DNA from: Ilyomonas sp964249755
GTDB taxonomy: Bacteria > Bacteroidota > Bacteroidia > Chitinophagales > Chitinophagaceae
Direction: 5' to 3'
Assembly (NCBI GenBank): GCA_964249755.1
Contig: CAXUDB010000001.1
Coordinates: 1,488,001-1,552,000, forward strand
Length of the DNA: 64,000 bases
Below the pieces are notes generated by a model. It saw only the letters and a program-made list of their open reading frames with translations, was not told the origin of the DNA and made no database searches. Made by a program: the position numbers and the translations under genes. Shown here piece by piece: positions 8,567 through 16,577 of this stretch. The stretch's first letter is position 1. The number at the start of each line of letters is the position of its first letter.

Positions 8567-10594
8567 ATGAACAAGCACATTCTTCTACTACTCACCTTTC
8601 ACTTCTCACTTCTCACCCTGGCTTTTCCTCAGGATGCCTGGACCATCAAAGCCACTACCGTCAATCCTTCCAACTACTTCGGCGAAACCGTTGCCAACGG
8701 CATGATTGGCATTGTGTCTTCGCCCGATCCATTTAAGGTAAAAGATGTGGTGCTTAATGGTGCGTTCGATTTGTATGGCAGAGGCAGGGTAAGTAATATC
8801 CTTAAGACTTTCAACTTCCTCAATATGTACCTCGATATTGACGGGCAGCGCATCGAAAGTTTTAAGCAAGTGCAGAACGTGCAGCAAACACTCGACATGA
8901 AGCATGCGAACTTCACTACTACCTTCGACTATACCGATAAAGCTTCTGTTTCCTACACCTATTATTCGCTTCGTCATCTGCCTTATACAGCTTTGGTGGA
9001 TGTTACCATCACGGCAAAAAAAGACATTGATATTATACCCGCTTCGGTGATGGAAGCGCCCGATATGCTAAAGGATGTAGAGAATTATTATAACCAGATT
9101 GACCGCCCGCATGTAACCATTTCATTGTTGACGTCAACCGCCAAAAGCCCCACCGGCAAACTTTTGATGGCAGCCAGCAACAGCTTTTTGTTTGATGAAG
9201 TACATGGCAGCGAACCCGCTGTGATACATGAGATGTGGGACAATAACATGCACCTGCTCAAATTCAAAAAACATCTGGCTGCGGGTCAAACGTATCACTT
9301 CGCGGTCGTTGGCTCTGCCATTACTTCCGCGCACGACGACGACCCGCTGAACGAAGCTGAACGCCTCACCATTTTTGCCACGCTCGAAGGCACCCAACGC
9401 CTGCTTCAGTTTCATAACCATGCGTGGGACAGCCTATGGAAAAGCGATATCAAAATTGAGGGCGATGACGAAACGCAACGCGAAGTGCACAGCATGATTT
9501 ATCACCTGTATTCTTTTGCGCGAAGCGGCACAGCCTATAGTTTATCGCCAATGGGATTGAGTGGTTTGGGCTACAACGGACACGCGTTTTGGGATACCGA
9601 ATTGTGGATGTATCCATCGTTATTATTACTTCAACCGGATATTGCAAAATCATTATTAGAATATCGCTATCAGCGGTTACAAAACGCAAAGAACAACGCT
9701 TTCTCGCATGGCTATAAAGGTGCGATGTTTCCTTGGGAAAGCGCTGCCAGCGGCAACGAAGAAACACCGGTTTGGGCTTTGAGCGGACCGTTTGAACACC
9801 ACATTACCGCCGACATTGCCATCGCTGCCTGGAATTACTATTGTGTTACGCAGGATAAGAACTGGTTGCGCGATCAGGGCTATCCTTTACTAAAAGAAAC
9901 GGCAGATTTCTGGGCAAGCCGCGTGGAAAGAAACGGAGCTGGTCATTACGATATTAAGAACGTAGTAGCCGCCGACGAATGGGCAGAGAACATAGACAAT
10001 AATGCCTTTACCAACGCCGCTGCCAGAGCCAATTTAAAGATGGCAACAGATGCCGCAAAGCTGCTGGGTATGGCACCCAATGCCGACTGGATGAATGTGT
10101 ACAACAACATTCCCATTCTTAAGTTTCCCGATGGCGTAACAAAGGAACACGCCAGTTATAATGGTGAAAAAATAAAACAAGCAGATGTGAATTTATTAGC
10201 TTATCCGTTGCATGAAGTAACCGGCGCAAACATCAAAAAAGATCTTGATTATTATGAGCCAAGAGTAGGCGAAGGTCCGGCAATGACACATGCGATCTTC
10301 TCTATTTTATACTCGCGTTTGGGAATGCCCGACAGTGCTTACAAGGCTTTCAAAATTGGCTTTGAGCCAAACCAGCGTCCGCCGTTTGGCGTGATTGCAG
10401 AAACCGCAACGGGCAACAATCCTTACTTTTCTACCGGCGCCGGCGGCATGATACAAGCGATGCTCAACGGCTTTGGAGGATTGGAAATTACACCGGCTGG
10501 CATCACGCAGTTAAAAACAAAACTTCCTTCCCAATGGAAGTCACTAACACTGACCGGCATTGGTGTTGAAAAGAAAACGTATGTGGTGAAGTAG
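8567..10594 (+). CDS. Secreted glycoside hydrolase family 65 protein (trehalase/kojibiose-hydrolase type)
   Basis: GH65 enzymes hydrolyse or phosphorolyse alpha-glucosides such as trehalose, kojibiose or maltose. The 675-residue protein opens with a signal peptide (MNKHILLLLTFHFSLLTLAF) and an N-terminal beta-sandwich region. The (alpha/alpha)6 barrel carries GYNGHAFWDTELWM (around 335-350), GYKGAMFPWESA and DEWAENIDNNAFTN (around 470-485), the region that holds the general acid Glu in GH65. The export signal suggests a periplasmic hydrolase rather than a cytoplasmic phosphorylase. A kojibiose-specific GH65 hydrolase is known from Flavobacterium, so kojibiose is a reasonable alternative to trehalose. 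No sus-type genes adjoin it. The family call is secure; the substrate is not. Confidence 0.88.
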   Translation: MNKHILLLLTFHFSLLTLAFPQDAWTIKATTVNPSNYFGETVANGMIGIVSSPDPFKVKDVVLNGAFDLYGRGRVSNILKTFNFLNMYLDIDGQRIESFKQVQNVQQTLDMKHANFTTTFDYTDKASVSYTYYSLRHLPYTALVDVTITAKKDIDIIPASVMEAPDMLKDVENYYNQIDRPHVTISLLTSTAKSPTGKLLMAASNSFLFDEVHGSEPAVIHEMWDNNMHLLKFKKHLAAGQTYHFAVVGSAITSAHDDDPLNEAERLTIFATLEGTQRLLQFHNHAWDSLWKSDIKIEGDDETQREVHSMIYHLYSFARSGTAYSLSPMGLSGLGYNGHAFWDTELWMYPSLLLLQPDIAKSLLEYRYQRLQNAKNNAFSHGYKGAMFPWESAASGNEETPVWALSGPFEHHITADIAIAAWNYYCVTQDKNWLRDQGYPLLKETADFWASRVERNGAGHYDIKNVVAADEWAENIDNNAFTNAAARANLKMATDAAKLLGMAPNADWMNVYNNIPILKFPDGVTKEHASYNGEKIKQADVNLLAYPLHEVTGANIKKDLDYYEPRVGEGPAMTHAIFSILYSRLGMPDSAYKAFKIGFEPNQRPPFGVIAETATGNNPYFSTGAGGMIQAMLNGFGGLEITPAGITQLKTKLPSQWKSLTLTGIGVEKKTYVVK

Positions 10595-10636
10595 AGCGGC
10601 AGAGCATCGTTGCGAATTGAAAAAAGATTTAGGTAA

Positions 10637-11287
10637 ATGGAAGCAACATTTCAAAACAGAAGTGAATCTCTCTCTCGCTTGAAGCGTTATTATTTCATGG
10701 CTGTTATTGTCATCAGTACCTCGTTTCTCTTCTCGTGCAACGATGTTTGCTCCTGCAAGAAAGTTTCCTGCCCGGCATATAACAACACTAGTTTCGATCT
10801 GTGGTTGCCTTACCAGTCTTCTCAGAAAATTGTTTTTACCGACACTGCTCACCGTTTGATTGAGGATACGATTGATATCAATGATGTATCAGCAAGACAG
10901 GCTTATGAAGCCAATAAAGGATGCATTGACGGAGATGCCGGTTGCTCATCTGATAAATATATTTATTCGCCGGAGTTATCGGCAAGTTATAACAGTTCTT
11001 CCGATTGGAGCGGCACCACAACCGACAGTAATTATACTTTATCCCTACACGATTTCTCTGTAACCGCAAAAGGCATTGGCGGCACCGGCTTTATCAATAC
11101 TTCTTTTCCTTCCGTTTATTACAATAACCTCACCCTCAACGGGAAAATTTATGAGAGTGTACAAACCATATATAGAACTGATACAGCTGGCGCAGGATAT
11201 GATGTGTATCAGGTTTATTTAAAAAAAGGTACGGGTTTAATAGCCTGGCGGTCTCAATACGCAAACACATTATTCGTACTGAAATAA
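10637..11287 (+). CDS. Lipoprotein of unknown function
   Basis: I do not recognise the family. The 216-residue product has a long basic N-region (RLKRYY), a hydrophobic stretch and a lipobox FLFSC with Cys34. It is therefore probably a lipoprotein anchored on the outer face of a membrane. The mature part begins with a cysteine-rich segment (CNDVCSCKKVSC) and has a further CIDGDAGC, then a beta-rich Ser/Thr/Tyr-rich region. The start at ATG 10637 follows AGG and leaves a proper signal; Met21 would leave too short and uncharged a signal. It sits 43 bp after the GH65 gene and 28 bp before the Lgt-like gene, so it may be co-transcribed. Confidence 0.7.
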   Translation: MEATFQNRSESLSRLKRYYFMAVIVISTSFLFSCNDVCSCKKVSCPAYNNTSFDLWLPYQSSQKIVFTDTAHRLIEDTIDINDVSARQAYEANKGCIDGDAGCSSDKYIYSPELSASYNSSSDWSGTTTDSNYTLSLHDFSVTAKGIGGTGFINTSFPSVYYNNLTLNGKIYESVQTIYRTDTAGAGYDVYQVYLKKGTGLIAWRSQYANTLFVLK

Positions 11288-11315
11288 ACGCTTATCTTTC
11301 CTTCAAATTAACGGC

Positions 11316-12146
11316 TTGCATTTTCCGGCTCATATAACCATCGGCGGCACCCAAATTTTGTTGCACAGCATCTTAGAGCCGCTGGCTTTCTTTATCGGTT
11401 TCCGTTATTTTATGTGGTTGAGAAAACGGGAAGGCGATGTAATAGCCTCACCCAACCGGGTATGGATTTTTACCGGTGCCATCTTCGGTGCATTTATCTG
11501 CAGCCGTCTTATTGGCGGACTGGAAGACCCGCCGCAAATCAGGATTGCCAATAACGTATGGTGGTATTTTTATCAGAACAAAACGGTACTCGGCGGCTTT
11601 CTCGGCGGCTTGCTGGGTGTAGAAGCGATAAAGAAAATCATTGGTGAAAAACAAGCGTCAGGCGATTTGTTTGTCTATCCCATGATTCTTGCGCTCATCA
11701 TCGGCCGCATCGGCTGCTTTAGCATGGGCGTGTACGAAGAAACCTATGGCTTGCCAACCACATTGCCATGGGCAATGCATCTCGGCGATAGTCAGCTTCG
11801 CCATCCGGTATGCTTATATGAAATCCTGTTTCTCATTTTGCTTTGGATAAGTTTGGCTCATTTAAAAAGAAGACTGGTCTTGCAAAACGGTGCGCTCTTC
11901 AAACTGTTTATGATTGCTTATTGTGGCTTCCGTTTCGGGCTCGATTTTATCAAACCACATTATACCTTTAGCATTGGCTTATCCACCATACAGCTAACGG
12001 CTTTGTTCGGTCTTATTTATTATTATCACTACATTCTTCAACCAAAACGGTTGATTGTAGAAAAGATAGAAAGTAGGGAAGACTGTAAGTCTGAAAGTCG
12101 GGAAGTGAGGCAGACTGCGGGCAGGAAAAAAATTATAAATACATGA
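11316..12146 (+). CDS. Degenerate Lgt-like integral membrane protein (not a clear prolipoprotein transferase)
   Basis: The 276-residue polytopic protein resembles phosphatidylglycerol:prolipoprotein diacylglyceryl transferase. GGFLGGLLGV matches Lgt's HGGLIG block, GRIGCFSMGVYEETYG matches GRIGNFINGEL, and RHPVCLYEIL matches RHPSQLYE. Arg in GRIG is kept, but the catalytic-region His before GGLIG and the Asn of GRIGN are replaced. Normal lipoprotein lipidation is therefore doubtful. No in-frame ATG precedes the conserved region; the frame opens at TTG 11316, so the true start is uncertain. The last 25 or so codons (from about 12070) run through a purine-rich AGTCnGAAAGT-type low-complexity repeat. 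A Tes-like radical SAM gene follows 77 bp downstream, suggesting work on a glycerolipid substrate. Confidence is for the family, not the activity. Confidence 0.72.
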   Translation: MHFPAHITIGGTQILLHSILEPLAFFIGFRYFMWLRKREGDVIASPNRVWIFTGAIFGAFICSRLIGGLEDPPQIRIANNVWWYFYQNKTVLGGFLGGLLGVEAIKKIIGEKQASGDLFVYPMILALIIGRIGCFSMGVYEETYGLPTTLPWAMHLGDSQLRHPVCLYEILFLILLWISLAHLKRRLVLQNGALFKLFMIAYCGFRFGLDFIKPHYTFSIGLSTIQLTALFGLIYYYHYILQPKRLIVEKIESREDCKSESREVRQTAGRKKIINT

Positions 12147-12223
12147 GTTGTATAGCAAGTATTCACTCATCTTTCATCATCATTTAAAACGCTCCGCCTT
12201 GGGCGGTATGGAGCTTCATCATT

Positions 12224-13633
12224 ATGCCGGAACGTCCTTATACCTACTACGATTTCACACTCAGTTTATGCCATGTTTGCCTAAGGCGGATAGATGCCAA
12301 AATTGTGTTCGAAAACAACAATGTATTCATGCTGAAAAGCTGCCCGGAGCATGGCTTTCAGAAAGTGCTGATTGCAACCGATGTGGAATATTATAAGAAC
12401 ATCCGTAACTATAATAAGCCGAGCGAGATCCCACTGAAATTCAATACCAGCACGCATTACGGATGCCCCTACGATTGCGGTTTGTGTGCCGACCACGAAC
12501 AGCACAGTTGCCTGACGGTAGTAGAAATCACCGACCGTTGCAACCTCACTTGTCCTACCTGCTATGCCATGAGTTCGCCGCATTACGGACGGCACAGAAC
12601 TGTAGAAGAAGTAGAGCGGATGTTTGACATTGTGGTAGCCAATGAAGGTGCGCCCGATGTAGTGCAGATCAGTGGCGGCGAGCCAACCGTGCATCCGCAG
12701 TTTTTTGAGATATTGGACATCGCGAAGCGCAAGCCCATCAAGCATTTGATGGTAAACACCAACGGCATCCGCATTGCAAAAGATAAAGCCTTTGTAGAAC
12801 GCTTAGCCACGTATCAGCCCGATTTTGAAATCTACTTGCAATTCGATTCCTTTAAGCCGGAAGCGTTACAGATTTTGCGCGGACAAGATCTTACCGAAGT
12901 ACGAAAAAAAGCATTGGAACATTTGAATGAGTACAATGTTTCCACAACGCTGGTAGTAACCATTCAAAAAGGCGTGAATGAAGATGAAATCGGCGCTATC
13001 ATAGATTTTGCGTTGCAGCAACCCTGCGTGCGCGGCGTTACGCTTCAGCCAACCCAGATAGCCGGAAGATTGATGGATTTCGATCCTGCTACAGACCGGA
13101 TAACTTTAACCGATGTTCGCCAAAAAATATTAGAGCAAACCACCGTTTTTCAACCAAACGATTTAATACCTGTGCCTTGCAATCCCGATGCTTTGGTGAT
13201 GGGTTATGCACTAAAATTAGGCGGACAAGTATTTCCAATGACGCGTTATGTTGACCCTGCCGATTTACTGAACAACAGCAAAAACACGATTGTGTATGAA
13301 GCCGACGAAGCACTTCATGCGCAGATGCTGAAAATATTCAGCACCGGCATTTCGGTAGACAGGGTAGAAGAAAATTTTAAAGAACTGATGTGCTGCCTGC
13401 CGCAGATTCATGCGCCGGGCTTAGGTTACAACAACCTCTTTCGCATCATCATCATGCGTTTTATAGATGCGTGGGATTTTGATGTTCGTTCTATCAAAAA
13501 AAGCTGTGTGCACATTGTTCATAAAGATGGTCGCATCATTCCGTTTGAAACGATGAATTTGTTTTACCGGGATGACAAAGAAGAGAGACTCAAAAACCTG
13601 CAAAAAGAAAGAACCGTTACCTCCATTTTATAA
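12224..13633 (+). CDS. Radical SAM protein of the tetraether-synthase (Tes/MJ0619-like) group
   Basis: This 469-residue cytoplasmic iron-sulfur enzyme has the radical SAM motif RCNLTCPTCYA (Cys106, Cys110, Cys113) and QISGGEPTVHP for SAM binding. Upstream of it lie a zinc-ribbon/rubredoxin-like pair CHVC (16, 19) with CPEHG (Cys40), and a cysteine-rich block CPYDCGLC...HSC (81, 85, 88, 96). That order is characteristic of the archaeal Tes/MJ0619 family, which binds auxiliary [4Fe-4S] clusters and joins lipid tails in membrane-spanning tetraethers. Homologues in Bacteroidota have no assigned product that I know of. The neighbouring Lgt-like membrane protein points to a lipid substrate, but this is inference. 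Alternatives are a methylase of a pterin or other small molecule. ATG 12224 gives the complete N-terminal cysteine pair. Confidence 0.85.
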   Translation: MPERPYTYYDFTLSLCHVCLRRIDAKIVFENNNVFMLKSCPEHGFQKVLIATDVEYYKNIRNYNKPSEIPLKFNTSTHYGCPYDCGLCADHEQHSCLTVVEITDRCNLTCPTCYAMSSPHYGRHRTVEEVERMFDIVVANEGAPDVVQISGGEPTVHPQFFEILDIAKRKPIKHLMVNTNGIRIAKDKAFVERLATYQPDFEIYLQFDSFKPEALQILRGQDLTEVRKKALEHLNEYNVSTTLVVTIQKGVNEDEIGAIIDFALQQPCVRGVTLQPTQIAGRLMDFDPATDRITLTDVRQKILEQTTVFQPNDLIPVPCNPDALVMGYALKLGGQVFPMTRYVDPADLLNNSKNTIVYEADEALHAQMLKIFSTGISVDRVEENFKELMCCLPQIHAPGLGYNNLFRIIIMRFIDAWDFDVRSIKKSCVHIVHKDGRIIPFETMNLFYRDDKEERLKNLQKERTVTSIL

Positions 13634-13644
13634 TCGTTTACAAA

Positions 13645-13911
13645 GTGAAAACAACTTACAAGGCAGTAATGATCAATCTTATTATCGCTGTTGTTCTGAC
13701 AGCCATTAGTGTAGTAGTCAGCGGCGGCACTCAGGGAGGAAAAGAGGTAGCGTTGGCGTTCGGTTTGGTCTGCCTCGGCATGAGTTTTTTGAATCTGTTG
13801 GTTGGAATCATTTTATTAATCACACAAAATAAAGAATGGGGCAGTGGTATGCTGTTAAGTTTTGGTGTGTTATTGTTATTAAGCGGCATTTCCTGCAGCC
13901 AGGGGTTTTAA
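13645..13911 (+). CDS. Small hydrophobic membrane protein, unknown
   Basis: This 88-residue protein begins only 11 bp after the Tes-like gene, probably in the same transcript. It has about three hydrophobic helices (9-26, 36-58, 66-83) and almost no soluble part. It opens at GTG 13645 (VKTTYK); an internal ATG gives MINLIIAVV eight codons later. It has no recognisable motif. Its position suggests an accessory subunit or membrane anchor for the radical SAM/Lgt-like pair, which is inference only. Confidence 0.6.
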   Translation: MKTTYKAVMINLIIAVVLTAISVVVSGGTQGGKEVALAFGLVCLGMSFLNLLVGIILLITQNKEWGSGMLLSFGVLLLLSGISCSQGF

Positions 13912-13935
13912 ACTGTAAACCATGCCCCTTCTGGC

Positions 13936-14039
13936 ATAAGCGTCTGCTTGTTATACACCAATATCAGCGAGAAAAATTTCTCCCCCACTCCAGCGCAAGC
14001 GTCCCGCTTGTGCCTATCACTATGAAGCGTCCGCTTCAT
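13936..14039. repeat. Three REP-like hairpins with AAGCGTC cores
   Basis: Three short palindromes share an AAGCG-TC(C)-CGCTT core: 13936-13954 (ATAAGCGTCTGCTTGTTAT), 13993-14013 (core GCAAGCGTCCCGCTTG) and 14022-14039 (ATGAAGCGTCCGCTTCAT). The outer stem bases differ but still pair, as in REP families. They follow the Tes operon and precede a 21-bp phased array, and may end the upstream transcript. Confidence 0.65.
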
Positions 14040-14127
14040 CTTCCAAATCTTACCCCAGCGCAGCACAACCACAATCCCAAACCCCCAACCATACACAACC
14101 GCAACCCAAATCCATCATCGCATCATC

Positions 14128-14316
14128 ATTTACAGACATCCAAATCACATTTACACACATCGCAATGCCAAAAACACGCACCCAATTTGCATTTGCAGAT
14201 AAGGCAATCGAATTTACATACACCCAAATCCCATTTACACGCATCCAACTTGCATTTACACACATCCAACCTCCAAAAGCACGCATCTGATTCGCATTTG
14301 CACACAGGTTAACCGG
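14128..14316. repeat. Degenerate tandem array, exact 21-bp period (ATTTACAC type)
   Basis: Nine units start at 14128, 14149, 14170, 14191, 14212, 14233, 14254, 14275 and 14296, each exactly 21 bp apart. Most begin ATTTAC or ATTTGC and continue ACACATCCAA; the third and eighth are degenerate (AAAAAC, AAAAGC). The strand is almost free of G. Open frames on both strands cross the array only because 21 is divisible by three. The unit is unrelated to that at 8183-8400. Confidence 0.85.
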
Positions 14317-14466
14317 AGGAAACTCTATCCCGGTCCAATAAACATCATCCCATCCCTCCAGCCACCAATCTTTTAATTATTTTTAATGACAGAATTTCAT
14401 CATACATAAAAACACTTTTTATCTTGCACCCAATAACCAAATTCATTCATTTAAAATTCAGTATCT

Positions 14467-15414
14467 ATGACAGTTGAGATGCTCAACAAAGAGCAGGAAC
14501 GCGAATACAACCGCGATTTCAATTTACAGGAGTACTTAGATCAAAAGAACAAAGAGTACGCAGATTACATTCCGTTTAAAGAAGAAGTAAGTGTATTTTA
14601 TGGCTATCTCGGGCAGATAGTAGCCATCATTCCGGTAAAAGGAAAAAAAGGCACCGTTATCACCGAAGAAAAAAAAGATCTCAAAACAACATTGGCAGAA
14701 GATGTAAACGAAGTCTGCACTGCAGTAACCGTCTATGCCCTTGGCACCGGCGATAAGGATTTACTTCAGGCTGTTTCTTTTCGTACCAGGGATATTACTG
14801 GCGCAAAAGACGGCAATGTCGTCAGCATCATTACCACCATCACCGATGCCGTCACACCCCTTCTTTCCGTAGAAGCATTTCAAAAATATAAAATCACTGC
14901 CGATACGCTCACGGCGCTTACCGCTAATGCCCAGGCCTTCAGCGATACCCGCGGCAAAGCAGCCGTTGTAGATACAGACAGCAGCATCGCCAATAGAGAT
15001 TTAAATAACATTTTTACAAACATCCGCGCCAGCATCAGCCGGCTTCATCTCCTTCTCAATCATTTTAATAAAACGAATCCATCCTTTGTAATAGGATTTA
15101 AAAAAAGCGCCGCTTTAGATTATTCCAACGTTCGCCACAGTGGCATCGAAGGTGTCGTTATCAATCCGCACACTGGCTCACCGGTACAAGGTGCTAAAAT
15201 CACCGGTGAGGGAAAAAACAAAATTGCAGTAACCGATAAAAATGGCGCTTACAAACTGGTCAGGCTCAAAGTCACCGATATGAAAATTACCGTCTCAGCC
15301 CCCGGCTACGAAAACCAGGTAATAGATGTCAAAATCCTCCGCGGCAAAATCATCGAACTAAATATTAATCTTGTCAGCCTTCAGGCACGCGCTCTTACCA
15401 TGGCTACAGCGTAA
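14467..15414 (+). CDS. Protein with C-terminal carboxypeptidase-regulatory-like domain
   Basis: The 315-residue protein has no signal peptide or membrane segment. Residues 1-225 are a helical region I do not recognise. Residues 228-302 form a CarboxypepD_reg-like beta-sandwich (GIEGVVINPHTGSPVQGAKI, KIAVTDKNGAYKLVRL, VSAPGYENQVIDV). That domain usually precedes TonB receptors or cell-surface proteins, so its presence here in an apparently cytosolic protein is odd. A missed signal is unlikely because ATG 14467 is the first start after the array. A strong terminator follows, so it forms its own transcription unit. Function is unknown. Confidence 0.75.
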   Translation: MTVEMLNKEQEREYNRDFNLQEYLDQKNKEYADYIPFKEEVSVFYGYLGQIVAIIPVKGKKGTVITEEKKDLKTTLAEDVNEVCTAVTVYALGTGDKDLLQAVSFRTRDITGAKDGNVVSIITTITDAVTPLLSVEAFQKYKITADTLTALTANAQAFSDTRGKAAVVDTDSSIANRDLNNIFTNIRASISRLHLLLNHFNKTNPSFVIGFKKSAALDYSNVRHSGIEGVVINPHTGSPVQGAKITGEGKNKIAVTDKNGAYKLVRLKVTDMKITVSAPGYENQVIDVKILRGKIIELNINLVSLQARALTMATA

Positions 15415-15441
15415 GTTGCTTTCATCCTGCAATCAGCATAC

Positions 15442-15473
15442 AAAAAGGTTTGCCCTCCGGGGCAAACCTTTTT
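15442..15473 (+). terminator. Intrinsic terminator
   Basis: AAAAAGGTTTGCCC (15442-15455) pairs perfectly with GGGCAAACCTTTTT (15460-15473) around a TCCG loop and is followed by TCTT. It ends the CarboxypepD_reg-like gene. Confidence 0.9.
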
Positions 15474-15546
15474 CTTCCTGTCAAAAAGAATCCTGTCAAA
15501 AATAAAGAGGTAAATCAAATCTTTTCCTAATATTGCATCACCATTT

Positions 15547-16107
15547 GTGAAAAAATTCGCTGCCATATCGCTTCTTATCATCTTCCTGTTCAACCTGGTT
15601 GGCTATAGGTTGGTGTTCAATTATGCGCAGCAGCAATCTGATGTTCAGCTCACGGCTTCCCTCGATAAGAACGAATACAACGATGCCGATTTAATCACCA
15701 TCAAAGTGCCGCTGTCAATGCCGTATCAAACGGTGCAATCCGACTTTGAGCGGGTAGATGGCGAAGTAACGGTGAACGGTAAAGTGTACAAGTATGTAAA
15801 GCGCAGGATTGCCGATGGCGAAATGGTGCTGATGTGTTTGCCTGATAACAATAAAATGCGCATTCAGGAAGGCAAAGACGACTTCTTTAAAAATACAAAC
15901 GACATTGCTCAGAATAATACTTCCAAAAAGTCGGATAATGCAAAAACGCCGGTTTTTAAAAGCGGCCTAAGCGATTGCGATCCGCAAACAACTTTTTATT
16001 CCATTACCTCCGTAGCCGCATTGGCAGCGGATAACGCTTCGTCTCAAAGCGAGGCTCTTCTTTCCTCTCCACATACCCCGCCTGTTCAGCCGCCCGATGC
16101 GATATAA
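15547..16107 (+). CDS. Exported or membrane-anchored protein of unknown function
   Basis: The family is not recognised. The 186-residue product begins at GTG 15547 with a clear signal or anchor segment (KKFAAISLLIIFLFNLVGYRLVF). The soluble domain around 35-110 appears beta-rich (VQLTASLDKNEYNDADLITIKVP, DGEVTVNGKVYKYVKRRI). It then turns into a low-complexity Asn/Ser/Lys/Pro-rich tail with one Cys (GLSDCDPQTTFYS). Homologues I recall by pattern sit near TonB-receptor genes in this family of bacteria, but I cannot confirm that here. No operon partner lies close downstream. Confidence 0.6.
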   Translation: MKKFAAISLLIIFLFNLVGYRLVFNYAQQQSDVQLTASLDKNEYNDADLITIKVPLSMPYQTVQSDFERVDGEVTVNGKVYKYVKRRIADGEMVLMCLPDNNKMRIQEGKDDFFKNTNDIAQNNTSKKSDNAKTPVFKSGLSDCDPQTTFYSITSVAALAADNASSQSEALLSSPHTPPVQPPDAI

Positions 16108-16225
16108 GTAAATACACCTGAAAGGTTGTTATTGCAGCGCATAAGCTCATGTAACTGCATTATTACTATTCGCTTTATTTCATCATCACAAAGGCGGACG
16201 ATTCATTAAAACAAAGGAACAAAAG

Positions 16226-16421
16226 GTGGCATCAGGACTTTTTTAAGTCTGGAGTTTTACAAGCAGATTTCCCTTCGTGCCTCATCTTGTTTTTTTGTTT
16301 CGCATGAACTTCTCCTTTTACAATTAACAGTCATTACTGATTAGCAACCACGTAGCATAAGGGCTTTTGAAAGCCTGGAGTTTTGTCAAGCAGATTTTAT
16401 TCTCCGTGCACGTTGATGCTA
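16226..16421 (+). ncRNA. Tandem pair of related hairpin modules (candidate structured RNA or operator)
   Basis: Two imperfect copies lie in the 470-bp space before the first haloperoxidase-like gene. Each has a 5-bp hairpin with a 4-nt loop, GACTT-TTTT-AAGTC (16236-16249) and GGCTT-TTGA-AAGCC (16362-16375). Each is followed by TGGAGTTTT, then CAAGCAGATTT. The A-T pair in copy 1 is G-C in copy 2, so the stem covaries. Possible closing stems are GGCA/TGCC in copy 1 and TAGCAT (16353) with ATGCTA (16416) in copy 2. I do not recognise a known riboswitch. The rest of the space shows nothing else. Confidence 0.4.
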
Positions 16422-16577
16422 TAAGTTAAAGGCATTTAAAATATGATACTTGCGGCGCATCATTTCTGTAAAAATTCGTATTTCGCACCTTGCGCCACAA
16501 TGAAACTGGGATAGTAATAATGCAGTTTTTTTAATACGCATCCGCAACCGGCAACCAGGGTTTACTGTAATTAATCT

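Noticed and set aside
11316..12146. Naming the gene lgt
   Set aside because: Key residues of the transferase are replaced and its linkage is to a radical SAM enzyme, so the symbol would mislead.
13836..14312. 158-residue plus-strand open frame with His-rich heptads
   Set aside because: It overlaps a real gene at its start and is open across the array only because the 21-bp period keeps the frame; both strands are open there.
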